Positions 1 through 8,189 of a DNA stretch of 64,000 nt are shown here, piece after piece. Position 1 is the stretch's first letter; each line of letters starts with the position of its first letter. Below the pieces are notes generated by a model, which saw only the letters and a list, made by a program, of their open reading frames with translations, made no database searches and was not told where the DNA came from. The translations under genes were made by a program, and so were the position numbers. Origin of the DNA: UBA2334 sp964396895 (GTDB lineage Bacteria; Pseudomonadota; Gammaproteobacteria; Burkholderiales; Burkholderiaceae_C); NCBI GenBank assembly GCA_964396895.1, contig CAYNGJ010000005.1, positions 62,001-126,000 of the forward strand, given 5' to 3'.

Positions 1-99
1 AGCGAGTCCAGGCGCTTGGACAACCAGCGCATGGGCGCGGAGCTGGGCCTGGTGCTGCGCTACCCGACAGTGCGCGAGGGGTTGGCGCCGCCGGGGTGA
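1..99 (+). CDS. C-terminal end of an SDR/NAD-dependent epimerase-like protein (partial)
   Basis: Only the last 32 codons are inside the window, reading in frame from base 1 to a TGA at 97-99. The tail (SESRRLDNQR...LRYPTVREGL) resembles the C-terminus of YeeZ-like atypical short-chain dehydrogenase/epimerases, where 'S-E-S-R-R-L-x-N-x-R' and 'L-x-Y-P-T-x-R-E-G-L' are typical. No catalytic residues are visible, so the assignment rests on this short segment. A hairpin terminator follows directly, so this gene ends its transcription unit. Confidence 0.55.
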   Translation, partial: SESRRLDNQRMGAELGLVLRYPTVREGLAPPG

Positions 100-118
100 T
101 GTCCGGCGCACAGGCAAC

Positions 119-150
119 AAAAAAGCGCCTCAAGGGCGCTTTTCGCTTTT
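119..150 (+). terminator. Rho-independent terminator
   Basis: A GC-rich stem (AAAAGCGCC at 121-129 pairing with GGCGCTTTT at 135-143) is followed by further T residues. It sits 20 bp past the stop of the upstream gene. The A-tract on the other side means it could also serve the tRNA-Leu transcript on the minus strand. Confidence 0.75.
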
Positions 151-181
151 TTGGGTCGTTGCTGTCACCACACAAAAGGTG

Positions 182-269
182 TGGTGCCGGGGGCCGGACT
201 CGAACCGGCACGGTGTTTAGCACCGGCAGATTTTGAATCTGCTGCGTCTACCAATTTCGCCACTCCGGC
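182..269 (-). tRNA. tRNA-Leu (anticodon CAA)
   Basis: On the minus strand the sequence starts GCCGGAGTGGCG and ends with an encoded CCA (complement of 182-184). The anticodon stem-loop shows TTCAAAA, giving anticodon CAA for UUG codons. A long variable arm and the GGTTCGAGTCC T-loop are those of a class II leucine tRNA. The acceptor stem pairs except for an A-C position. Confidence 0.95.
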
Positions 270-285
270 AACGACGAAAAACGAA

Positions 286-291
286 ATTATG
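286..291 (-). promoter_or_regulatory. possible -10 box of the tRNA-Leu promoter
   Basis: CATAAT on the minus strand lies about 17 bp upstream of the tRNA 5' end. No good -35 hexamer is visible at the standard distance, so this is tentative. Confidence 0.3.
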
Positions 292-383
292 GCACAGTGC
301 AACACGCAATCTGTTCGATGGCTCCCTCAATGGGCCAAAATCCATCAAAAAAATACTACCCGATCACTTTTGAGGCCCTTGGC

Positions 384-1316
384 ATGACCATCTCCATCCC
401 ACCCGCTGCGGCATCTCCCTACCCGACCATTGAGCAAGCCATTGGCAACACGCCCTTGGTGGCTTTGCAGCGCCTGGGGGCAGAGGTGTGTCGCCAGCGG
501 GGCAACGTGATTCTGGGCAAGCTCGAAGGCAACAACCCGGCTGGTTCCGTGAAAGACCGACCTGCGTTGTCCATGATCCAGCGTGCCCAGGAGCGCGGCG
601 ACATCCAGCCCGGCGACACCTTGATTGAAGCCACCTCGGGCAACACCGGCATTGCGCTGGCCATGGCGGCGGCCATCAAGGGTTACCGCATGGTGCTCAT
701 CATGCCGGAGGACCTCAGCATCGAGCGGGCACAAACCATGAAGGCGTTTGGTGCCGAGCTGATCCTCACGCCGAAAAGTGGCGGCATGGAATACGCACGG
801 GACTTGGCCGAGCAAATGCAGTCCCAGGGCAAGGGCCGTGTGTTGGACCAGTTTGCCAATGGTGACAACCCCCGCGTGCATTTTGAAACCACCGGTCCAG
901 AAATCTGGCACCAGACCGCCGGTCGCGTCACCCATTTTGTGAGCGCCATGGGCACCACCGGCACCATCACCGGGGTGTCGCGTTACCTCAAGTCCATGAA
1001 CCCGGCGGTGCGGGTGGTGGGCGCGCAGCCCAGCGAGGGGTCGCGCATCCCGGGCATACGCAAATGGCCCGAGGCCTACATGCCCAAAATTTATGACCCC
1101 GCCAACGTTGACGAACTGGCCTTGGTCAGCCAGGCCGACGCCGAAGACATGTGCCGCCGCCTTGCGCGGGAGGAGGGCATTTTCGCGGGCATTTCCGCCG
1201 CGGGTGCTTGCCATGTGGCCCTGGAGTTGGCCAAGCAGGTGGACAACGCCACCATTGTGTTTGTGGTGTGCGACCGCGGGGATCGCTACCTGTCCACCGG
1301 CGTGTTCCCGGCCTGA
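384..1316 (+). CDS. cysM: cysteine synthase B (O-acetylserine sulfhydrylase)
   Basis: PLP enzyme of cysteine biosynthesis, making cysteine from O-acetylserine and sulfide (CysM types can also use thiosulfate). 310 aa, normal for the family. The PLP lysine is K57 in NPAGSVKDRP, the substrate loop is TSGNTG near residues 83-88, and a phosphate-binding GTTGT lies in the second half. The ATG at 384 follows a GAGG 8 bp upstream; an in-frame ATG at 297 would add a non-conserved leader and is unlikely. It stands alone, followed by a TusA-like gene, so both may serve sulfur metabolism. It is separate from the cysE in the nif region. Confidence 0.93.
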   Translation: MTISIPPAAASPYPTIEQAIGNTPLVALQRLGAEVCRQRGNVILGKLEGNNPAGSVKDRPALSMIQRAQERGDIQPGDTLIEATSGNTGIALAMAAAIKGYRMVLIMPEDLSIERAQTMKAFGAELILTPKSGGMEYARDLAEQMQSQGKGRVLDQFANGDNPRVHFETTGPEIWHQTAGRVTHFVSAMGTTGTITGVSRYLKSMNPAVRVVGAQPSEGSRIPGIRKWPEAYMPKIYDPANVDELALVSQADAEDMCRRLAREEGIFAGISAAGACHVALELAKQVDNATIVFVVCDRGDRYLSTGVFPA

Positions 1317-1415
1317 GTCGTGTGGTTCGTCCGTTTATGAGCCGGTTCAATGCCGGCTGTCAGCCAGGGTTGGGCCGCTCGCCCGTAGAATCCGCCACCT
1401 CTCCAGGACACATCC

Positions 1416-1643
1416 ATGAACACCGACAAAGAACTTGATGCCCGCGGCCTGAACTGCCCATTGCCCATCCTCAAGGCCAAAAAATCACTGGCTGACATGG
1501 TCAGCGGTCAGACGCTGAAGATCATTTCCACCGACAGCGGTTCGGTGCGCGACTTCCAGGCCTTTGCCAAACAAACAGGCAACGACCTGGTGCACCAAGA
1601 GAGCACTGGCGGCGAGCACATCACGGTGCTCAAGCGCCGGTGA
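1416..1643 (+). CDS. TusA-family sulfur carrier protein
   Basis: 75 aa, the full length of a SirA/TusA domain. The signature LNCPLPILK has the persulfide-carrying cysteine at C14 in a CPxP motif. Such proteins relay sulfane sulfur to tRNA thiolation, Moco synthesis or sulfur oxidation; which one applies here cannot be told from sequence. It lies 100 bp after cysM on the same strand and converges on valS across a strong hairpin. Confidence 0.85.
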   Translation: MNTDKELDARGLNCPLPILKAKKSLADMVSGQTLKIISTDSGSVRDFQAFAKQTGNDLVHQESTGGEHITVLKRR

Positions 1644-1650
1644 GGGGCTG

Positions 1651-1676
1651 CTGACGCCGATGGCGGTCGGCGTCAG
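1651..1676. terminator. hairpin between convergent tusA-like gene and valS
   Basis: CTGACGCCGA (1651-1660) pairs perfectly with TCGGCGTCAG (1667-1676) across a 6-nt loop. There is no U-tract, so it may act as a bidirectional transcript end or RNA stabiliser. Confidence 0.55.
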
Positions 1677-1729
1677 TCAGCGCCGGGCCCCCGCAGCCTG
1701 AGGGCCCAGGTCCCGGCAAGACCGGCGGA

Positions 1730-4700
1730 TCAGCCCAGGCGGGTCAGCTGGTTTTGCAGCTTTTCCAGTGTGGCACCGAAGTCGGCCACGCGCTTCTTTT
1801 CCTGGTCAATCACCGCTGGCGGGGCCTTGGCCACAAAGGCCTCGTTGCCCAATTTGGCATTGGCCTTGGTGATTTCGCCTTGCAGCCGGGCCACTTCCTT
1901 GCCCAAGCGCACTTTCTCGGCGGCCACGTCCACTTCCATGAACAGGCACAGCTTGGCCTCGCCCACCACGGCCACGGGCGCGGCCTGAGCGGCGGCGGCC
2001 CAACTGGCTTCATCGGCAAACACCTTCACTTCGCTCAGTTTGGCCAGCGCTTGCAGCACCGGTCCGGCGCCTGCCATGAAGTCGGCATCGCCCACCACGA
2101 ACAGCGGCAGGCGCGTGGCGGGCGACACGTTCATTTCGCCGCGCAGGTTGCGGCAGGCATCGACCAGGGTCTTCAGCTTGGCCACATGGGCCTCTGCCGC
2201 TTCGTCGATGCGGCTGGGCTGGCTCACCGGGTACTCGGCAATGCTGACCGAGGGGCCGCTGCGGCCCGCCACGGGTGCCACCTTTTGCCACAGCTCTTCG
2301 GTGATGAAGGGTGTGATGGGGTGGAGCAGGCGCAGTATGGTTTCCAGCGTGCGGATGAGGGTTCGGCGCGTGCCACGCTGGGTTTCTGCCGTGCCGGTGT
2401 TGATTTGCACCTTGGCAATTTCCAGGTACCAGTCGCAGAACTCGTTCCACACGAAGTCGTAAATGGTGTGGGCCACGTTGTCCAGGCGGTACTCGGCAAA
2501 GCCCTTGGCCACTTCCGCCTCCACCCGCTGCAGGCGCGAGACGATCCAACGGTCGGGCTGGCTGAAGGCCAGGTAGCCGCCGCCGGGCCGTCCCAAGGCA
2601 GCTACAGCCCCCTCGGGGGGCAGCGAAGCGTGGGGGCTTGTGCCGCCACCACCTGGCACGCAGGCATCGGCGGCGTGCTCACTCAAACCGCAATCCTGGC
2701 CTTCGCAGTTCATCAGCACGAAACGGGTGGCGTTCCACAGCTTGTTGCAGAAGTTGCGGTAGCCCTCGCAGCGCTTGCTGTCAAAGTTGATGCTGCGGCC
2801 CAGGGATGCCAGTGCGGCAAACGTGAAGCGCAGTGCGTCGGCACCGTAGGCGGGAATGCCGTCGGGGAATTCTTTTTCGGTCTGCTTGCGCACCTTGGGT
2901 GCGGTTTCGGGTTTGCGCAGGCCGGTGGTGCGTTTGTCGAGCAGGGGTGCCAGGGCAATGCCGTCGATCAGATCCACGGGGTCGAGCACGTTGCCTTCGG
3001 ACTTGCTCATCTTCTGGCCCTGGGCGTCGCGCACCAAGCCGTGGATGTAGACGTGCTTGAACGGCACCTTGCCGGTGAAGTGCGTGGTCATCATGATCAT
3101 CCGGGCGACCCAGAAGAAGATGATGTCGTAGCCGGTGACCAGGACCGTGCTGGGCAGGTAGAGGTCGTAGTCTTGCAGGTTGGCGTTGGCCGTGCCGGTT
3201 GTGTCGGCTGGGTTGGCGTTGGCTGGAGCGCTGGCGGGCGTGCCGGACTCGCCCGTGCTCATACTCGCTGCGCTCGCCAAATCGCTCGGTTCCTGCCCGG
3301 TACGCCCACCAGCTTGTTGGTGCTCGGTGGGCTCTGGCCAGCCCATGGTACTGAACGGCACCAGGGCCGACGAGTACCAGGTGTCCAGTACGTCCTCGTC
3401 GCGGGTCAGGGGTGATTCACCTAGCAAACGTTGAGTGGTTGCTTCTACGGCATTTCCATTTGCAATTTGTTTTTCTCGCCATTTGGCCAGTGCATCCTCT
3501 TCATTTCGGGCTACGTATACCTCACCCGACTCGTCGTACCAGGCGGGGATTTGGTGGCCCCACCAGAGTTGGCGGCTGATGCACCAATCTTGGATGTTGT
3601 TCATCCATTGGTCGTAGGTGTTGACCCAGTTTTCGGGCACAAAACTCACTTGGCCGCTGTGTACCGCGTCAATGGCTTTTTGGGCGATGCTTTTGCCGGT
3701 GGGGTCGATGGGACTGACCTTGTTCATGGCGACAAACCATTGGTCGGTCAGCATGGGCTCCACCACCTGGCCGGTGCGGGTGCAGATGGGCACCATCAGC
3801 TTGTGCTTTTTGGTCTCGATCAGCGCGCCGCAGGCTTCCAGGTCGGCCACGATGGCTTTGCGGGCCACGAAGCGGTCCAGGCCCCTGTATTTGGCAGGTA
3901 TTGCTTGTTGTCCACGAAGGTTCTCAAGCTGATTTGCAAGAAGAAAAGATGTATCCCCAGCGTTAATGCGCCGAATCATGTCTTGCATCTGAGCCGCATC
4001 GTCTCCGGAGGGATGAGAGATGACACAAGCCGAGAGATCCAATACGGTGATCATGGGGAGCTTCTGGCGCTGGCCCACGGCGTAGTCGTTGGGGTCGTGC
4101 GCGGGCGTGACCTTCACCACGCCAGTGCCGAAGGCTTTGTCCACATAGGCATCGGCAATCACGGGGATGGTGCGGTCGCACAGTGGCAGGTTGACCCGCT
4201 TGTCAATCAGGTGCTGGTAGCGCTCGTCTTCGGGGTGGACCATCACGGCCACGTCGCCCAGCATGGTCTCGGGGCGGGTGGTGGCCACGGTCAGGCCTTT
4301 CACCAGCTCGCCGTTGACCGTCTGCGGGCCGTCGGCAAACGGGTACTCAATGTGCCACAGCGAGCCGTCTTTTTCTTCGTTTTCCACTTCCAGGTCGGAC
4401 ACCGCGCTTTGCAGCACCGGGTCCCAGTTGACCAGGCGCTTGCCTCGGTAAATCAGGCCCTGGTCGTACAGCTTCACAAAGGTGTCGGTGACGACCTTGC
4501 TCAGCTTGTCGTCCATGGTGAAGTACTCGCGGCTCCAATCCACGCTGTCGCCCATGCGGCGCATTTGGGTGGTGATGGTGTTGCCGCTGTGCTCTTTCCA
4601 CTCCCACACCTTGGCCACAAAGTTCTTGCGCGCCTCGGCGGGCGTGGGGCCCATGTCGTGGCGGCTGGTGCCTTGGGCTTGCAGCTGGCGCTCCACCACG

Positions 4701-5035
4701 ATTTGCGTGGCAATGCCCGCGTGGTCGGTGCCAGGCACCCACACGGTGTTGAATCCGGCCATGCGGTGGTAGCGGGTGAGGCTGTCCATGATGGTCTGGT
4801 TGAACGCGTGCCCCATGTGCAGCGTGCCTGTGACGTTGGGCGGCGGCAACTGGATGGCAAACGCCGGTGCGTCGGGCTGTGGGGCACCCGTGCCACGAAA
4901 GCCGGCTGTGCCGTAGCCGCGTTGCTCCCACTCAGGGCCCCACTGGGCTTCCAGCGCCACGGGCTCGAAGGATTTGGACAGCGATTGCAGGCCGGGTTGC
5001 TCGGGCGGGGTGGTGGGGGTGGTCAGGTCTGACAT
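1730..5035 (-). CDS. valS: valyl-tRNA synthetase
   Basis: Class I aminoacyl-tRNA synthetase charging tRNA-Val. The HIGH signature is HMGH at residues 73-76 (after PPPNVTGTL); KMSKSEGN lies near residue 675; the C-terminus has the usual coiled-coil. At 1101 aa it is well over the usual ~950. The excess sits in extra segments: one in the editing domain (coding bases about 3890-4050), an Ala/Thr/Asn-rich stretch (about 3180-3300) and a Gly/Pro-rich stretch (about 2575-2670). The reading frame stays open through all of them. ATG at 5035 is preferred; a TTG seven codons upstream is also in frame. It is followed on the same strand only by the intergenic region before tusA. Confidence 0.95.
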   Translation of the reverse strand: MSDLTTPTTPPEQPGLQSLSKSFEPVALEAQWGPEWEQRGYGTAGFRGTGAPQPDAPAFAIQLPPPNVTGTLHMGHAFNQTIMDSLTRYHRMAGFNTVWVPGTDHAGIATQIVVERQLQAQGTSRHDMGPTPAEARKNFVAKVWEWKEHSGNTITTQMRRMGDSVDWSREYFTMDDKLSKVVTDTFVKLYDQGLIYRGKRLVNWDPVLQSAVSDLEVENEEKDGSLWHIEYPFADGPQTVNGELVKGLTVATTRPETMLGDVAVMVHPEDERYQHLIDKRVNLPLCDRTIPVIADAYVDKAFGTGVVKVTPAHDPNDYAVGQRQKLPMITVLDLSACVISHPSGDDAAQMQDMIRRINAGDTSFLLANQLENLRGQQAIPAKYRGLDRFVARKAIVADLEACGALIETKKHKLMVPICTRTGQVVEPMLTDQWFVAMNKVSPIDPTGKSIAQKAIDAVHSGQVSFVPENWVNTYDQWMNNIQDWCISRQLWWGHQIPAWYDESGEVYVARNEEDALAKWREKQIANGNAVEATTQRLLGESPLTRDEDVLDTWYSSALVPFSTMGWPEPTEHQQAGGRTGQEPSDLASAASMSTGESGTPASAPANANPADTTGTANANLQDYDLYLPSTVLVTGYDIIFFWVARMIMMTTHFTGKVPFKHVYIHGLVRDAQGQKMSKSEGNVLDPVDLIDGIALAPLLDKRTTGLRKPETAPKVRKQTEKEFPDGIPAYGADALRFTFAALASLGRSINFDSKRCEGYRNFCNKLWNATRFVLMNCEGQDCGLSEHAADACVPGGGGTSPHASLPPEGAVAALGRPGGGYLAFSQPDRWIVSRLQRVEAEVAKGFAEYRLDNVAHTIYDFVWNEFCDWYLEIAKVQINTGTAETQRGTRRTLIRTLETILRLLHPITPFITEELWQKVAPVAGRSGPSVSIAEYPVSQPSRIDEAAEAHVAKLKTLVDACRNLRGEMNVSPATRLPLFVVGDADFMAGAGPVLQALAKLSEVKVFADEASWAAAAQAAPVAVVGEAKLCLFMEVDVAAEKVRLGKEVARLQGEITKANAKLGNEAFVAKAPPAVIDQEKKRVADFGATLEKLQNQLTRLG
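2577..2668. repeat. palindromic GC-rich element inserted in frame in valS
   Basis: This stretch holds GCCCCCTCGGGGGGCAGCG, a self-complementary C/G-run typical of intergenic dispersed elements in Burkholderiales genomes. In valS it encodes a non-conserved Gly/Pro/Ala-rich insert (GGGGTSPHASLPPEGAVAAL) just before the RWIVSRL segment of the anticodon-binding region. Copy number elsewhere cannot be judged from this window. Confidence 0.45.
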
Positions 5036-5170
5036 GGGGGGTCTCTGGCTGGACAAGCCACCCCTGGGCCGCTGCGTGGTGCAGGCGGTGGGGGCTGGCC
5101 TTTGAAAAAAGGTGAACCCCCGATTTTACGAATACACCAGCGGCACCGTGGGCCGCTGGTGGTTGCTGCC

Positions 5171-5599
5171 TCAGGCCAGCTCGATCACCACGTCGATGTT
5201 GCCGCGTGTGGCGTTGGAATAGGGGCACACCTGGTGGGCGGTGTCCACCAGCTTTTGGGCCACGGCGCGGTCCACGCCGGGCACGCTTACCACCAGTTTG
5301 ACGTTGATGCCAAAGCCCTGGGGAATGGGGCCAATGCCCACGCTGGCGGTGATGGATGTGTCGGCGGGCACGGCGATTTTTTGCATGCTGGCGACGTGTT
5401 TGAGCGCGCCGATGAAGCAGGCGGAGTAACCGGCGGCAAACAGTTGCTCGGGGTTGGTGGCGCCGCCAGGGCCGCCCAGCTCTTTGGGGGGCGACAGTTT
5501 GACGTCCAGCAAGCCGTCAGAGCTGACGGAGCGGCCATCGCGGCCACCGGTGGAGGTGGCGACGGCGGTGTAAAGCACTTTGTCAAGGGAAATGGTCAT
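5171..5599 (-). CDS. ohr: organic hydroperoxide resistance protein (Ohr/OsmC family)
   Basis: Thiol peroxidase reducing organic and fatty-acid hydroperoxides with lipoyl donors. 142 aa, the typical length. Both catalytic cysteines are present: C61 (YSACFIGAL) and C125 (HQVCPYSNA). The start at 5599 has AAGGA 8 bp upstream, making a longer frame to 5632 unnecessary. ohrR lies 75 bp upstream in the same direction. A second, more divergent member lies at 27692 in the nif region. Confidence 0.93.
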   Translation of the reverse strand: MTISLDKVLYTAVATSTGGRDGRSVSSDGLLDVKLSPPKELGGPGGATNPEQLFAAGYSACFIGALKHVASMQKIAVPADTSITASVGIGPIPQGFGINVKLVVSVPGVDRAVAQKLVDTAHQVCPYSNATRGNIDVVIELA

Positions 5600-5674
5600 G
5601 GTGTTTTCCTTTCGGGGTTGGGCCCGGCGCAAGGCCTGAGCGGGGGTGAAAATAGAAGGGCGGGGTGCGGGGGT

Positions 5675-6166
5675 TCAGGCGGGGGTCACCGCGTGGGTGG
5701 CTTGCAATCGGTCGCGCAGGCCTTGTACGGACTGGGTGAGCTGCGCCAATTCGGGCAGGCTGCAACCCAGTGCATCCACCATGTGTCCCGGTATGCACGC
5801 CGCCTGGGATTGCAAAGCCTGGCCTGCGGGGGTGAGCAGGATGTGCACCTTGCGCTCATCGCTGGTGTGGCGCTGGCGGCGAATCCACCCCGCCGCTTCC
5901 ATGCGTTTGAGCAAGGGCGTGAGCGTGCCGCTGTCCAGAAACAGGCGCTCTCCCAGCTCACTCACCGGGCAGTCGTCCTGCTCCCACAGCACCAGCAGCA
6001 CCAGGTACTGCGGGTAGGTCAGGCCCAGCGCAGACAGCAGCGGTTTGTAGGCCTTGGTCATGGCCAGCGAGGCCGAATACAGGGCAAAGCACAGCTGGTT
6101 GTCCAGCAACAGCGCCGGGTGGCTGCTTGGGTGAGTGCGGGGTGTGGGTTCGGCGGTGGGGTGCAT
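5675..6166 (-). CDS. ohrR: OhrR, MarR-family peroxide-sensing repressor
   Basis: 163 aa winged-helix repressor. The sensing cysteine is C26 in LLDNQLCFALYSAS, the motif that carries the reactive Cys in OhrR. The MarR DNA-binding region (SGTLTPLLKRMEAAGWIRRQRHTSDERKV) is intact. Known OhrR proteins release DNA when this Cys is oxidised by organic peroxides. It is transcribed towards ohr and has a perfect palindrome 15 bp upstream of its start. ATG at 6166 fits better than the upstream alternative at 6214, which would run across the palindrome. Confidence 0.92.
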   Translation of the reverse strand: MHPTAEPTPRTHPSSHPALLLDNQLCFALYSASLAMTKAYKPLLSALGLTYPQYLVLLVLWEQDDCPVSELGERLFLDSGTLTPLLKRMEAAGWIRRQRHTSDERKVHILLTPAGQALQSQAACIPGHMVDALGCSLPELAQLTQSVQGLRDRLQATHAVTPA

Positions 6167-6180
6167 GTTTTTAAGTTTCT

Positions 6181-6195
6181 CACAATTCAATTGTG
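6181..6195. promoter_or_regulatory. OhrR operator palindrome
   Basis: CACAATT-C-AATTGTG is a perfect inverted repeat lying between the divergent ohrR and yaaA starts. It closely resembles the known OhrR operator type (TACAATT...AATTGTA). Confidence 0.75.
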
Positions 6196-6278
6196 CACAA
6201 GTTAATGGGGGCATTTCGCGGTGGTTGGGCTTTCAAGCGGGCGCTGCCCGCCCCCCTGTGGCGTGACAAAATGGCCGG

Positions 6279-7061
6279 ATGTTGTTCCTCATTTCCCCCG
6301 CCAAGGCCTTGGACTGCGAGTCCCCGCCCACCACGTCTGTCCACACCCAACCCTTGTTTGTGCCGCAGGCCACCGAGTTGATCGACGTGCTCAAACACCA
6401 GTCGCCGCAGGAAATCGCCAGCCTCATGGGCCTGAGTGACGCGCTGGCGGGTTTGAATGTGGGCCGTTACCAGGCCTGGCGCCCGAAGTTCAGCCCGAAA
6501 ACCGCCAAACAGGCCGTGCTGACCTTCAATGGCGACGTGTACGAAGGGTTGGACGCCAAGACCCTCAGCGAGGCCGAGCTGGGTTGGGCGCAAGACCACC
6601 TGTGCATCCTCAGCGGTCTGTACGGGGTGTTGCGCCCCCTGGACCTGATGCACGCCTACCGCCTGGAGATGGGAACCCGCCTGCCCACCGCCAGGGGACG
6701 CAACCTGTACCAATTCTGGGGCAGGCAGATTGCCGACTACCTGAACCAGCGCGCCGCCGCCGATGCCTCGCCCGTGGTCATCAACCTGGCCAGCGACGAG
6801 TACTTCAAGGCGGTGGACAAAAAGGTGCTCAAACCCCGCGTGGTGCGCTGCGTGTTTGAGGAGCACCGTGGCGGGGGGCAGTACAAGGTCATCAGCTTCA
6901 TGGCCAAGCGGGCGCGCGGGCTGATGGTGCGCTACGCCGTGCAGCAGCGCGCGGCCACGCCAGAAGCCCTGCGCGGTTTCGGCGCTGAGGGGTATGCGTG
7001 GCAACCGGCGCTGTCCACCCCCGACGAGCTGGTGTTTCGGCGCGACACCCTGGCCAGCTGA
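6279..7061 (+). CDS. yaaA: YaaA (DUF328) peroxide-stress protein
   Basis: 260 aa, full length. It has the family start MLFLISPAKALD, the central FNGDVYEGLDA, the LSGLYGVLRPLDLMHAYRLEMG block and a C-terminal VISFMAKRARGLM segment. In E. coli YaaA lowers intracellular free iron during peroxide stress and binds DNA. It is divergent from ohrR, with the OhrR operator in between, so co-control by organic peroxide is plausible. It is followed closely by a 2-oxoglutarate oxygenase gene. Confidence 0.92.
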   Translation: MLFLISPAKALDCESPPTTSVHTQPLFVPQATELIDVLKHQSPQEIASLMGLSDALAGLNVGRYQAWRPKFSPKTAKQAVLTFNGDVYEGLDAKTLSEAELGWAQDHLCILSGLYGVLRPLDLMHAYRLEMGTRLPTARGRNLYQFWGRQIADYLNQRAAADASPVVINLASDEYFKAVDKKVLKPRVVRCVFEEHRGGGQYKVISFMAKRARGLMVRYAVQQRAATPEALRGFGAEGYAWQPALSTPDELVFRRDTLAS

Positions 7062-7124
7062 CCCCCGATGTCCACCCCTTTCACCCCGCAGGCCGTGGTG
7101 AAATGGCGGCAGTCGAGTGAAACC

Positions 7125-8099
7125 ATGTCCCAGACCATTACCCCTGAACTTCGCCGCTGGATCGTTGACCAGGTGCTGGCCGGTCACCCGCCGGAAGCCG
7201 TGCTGCAGGCCATGGCCAGTGCCGGGTGGCAGGCCGACGTGGCCGAGTCGGCCATGGAGTCGACCCTGGCGCAGCACGTGGCCGAGCAGGAGGCCCGTTT
7301 GGCGGGGAGGGCGCCCGACGGTGTGACCCAGCCCGTGGTGGCCACCCCAGTCAGCACCACACCGCCCGCCCAGCCCGTGTCCATCCGCGCCAGGGGCGTT
7401 GGGGTCTCCGCTGGGTCTGGCGCGTCCACCGCAGCCACCCCTTCACGCGTGCCAGAGCCTGACCTGGTCCACGGTCCCTGTGTGGTGGACGTGGGCGATC
7501 GCCAGGTGCAGGTGTTGCTGACGCTGGACAACCCCCGTGTGGTGGTGTTTGGCAACCTGCTGAGTGACGAAGAGTGCGAGGCCCTGGTGGCCGCGGCCGC
7601 GCCGCGCATGGCCAGGTCGCTGACGGTGGAGAACCAAACAGGTGGCGAAACCGTGAATGCTGACCGCACCAGCCAGGGCATGTTCTTCAAGCGAGCCGAG
7701 AGCGAACTGGTGGCCCGCATCGAAAGTCGCATTGCCCGCCTGTTGCGCTGGCCTCTGGAAAATGGCGAAGGCCTGCAGGTGTTGCACTACGGCGTGGGCG
7801 CCGAATACAAGCCCCACCACGATTATTTTGACCCCAGCCAACCCGGTACGCCGACCATTCTCAAACGCGGCGGGCAACGCGTGGGCACCCTGGTCATGTA
7901 CCTCAACCAGCCGGAACGGGGCGGGGGTACCACCTTTCCCGAGACCGGCTTGGTGGTGGCGCCGCAGCGGGGCAATGCGGTGTTCTTCAGTTACGCCAAG
8001 CCCCACCCCAGCACCCTCACCCTGCACGGCGGTGCGCCGGTGCTGGCCGGTGAAAAGTGGGTGGCCACCAAATGGTTGCGCGAGCGAGAATTCATATAA
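7125..8099 (+). CDS. prolyl-4-hydroxylase-like 2-oxoglutarate/Fe(II) oxygenase
   Basis: 324 aa with the start at MSQTITPELRRWI; an in-frame ATG at 7068 without a good RBS would add 19 residues. Residues 1-60 form a helical domain, 65-115 a Pro/Ala/Thr-rich linker, and 120-324 the double-stranded beta-helix. Iron ligands are H231 and D233 (HHDYFD) and H301 (LHGGAPV); K311 is the likely 2-oxoglutarate anchor. The substrate is unknown; bacterial relatives hydroxylate prolines in elongation factors or other proteins. It is transcribed with yaaA, so it may belong to an iron/oxidative-stress pair. Confidence 0.85.
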   Translation: MSQTITPELRRWIVDQVLAGHPPEAVLQAMASAGWQADVAESAMESTLAQHVAEQEARLAGRAPDGVTQPVVATPVSTTPPAQPVSIRARGVGVSAGSGASTAATPSRVPEPDLVHGPCVVDVGDRQVQVLLTLDNPRVVVFGNLLSDEECEALVAAAAPRMARSLTVENQTGGETVNADRTSQGMFFKRAESELVARIESRIARLLRWPLENGEGLQVLHYGVGAEYKPHHDYFDPSQPGTPTILKRGGQRVGTLVMYLNQPERGGGTTFPETGLVVAPQRGNAVFFSYAKPHPSTLTLHGGAPVLAGEKWVATKWLREREFI

Positions 8100-8104
8100 A
8101 AAAG

Positions 8105-8142
8105 TGCAACAGCGCTTTATTGGTATGGGTTTTAAGCTATTT
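8105..8142 (-). repeat. ATAGC-N18-AAGCG dispersed half-element
   Basis: On the minus strand ATAGC starts at 8140 and AAGCGCTG at 8117, exactly 23 bp apart, as in four other copies in this window. AT-rich and intergenic. Confidence 0.65.
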
Positions 8143-8189
8143 AATTCACAAAACGACCCACCCCGGCAACGGGGAGCGGCCTTCACGCC

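Noticed and set aside
182..269. tRNA-Leu as integration site of the nif region
   Set aside because: The nif genes begin almost 10 kb away with housekeeping genes between, no integrase is present and no second copy of the tRNA 3' end was seen.
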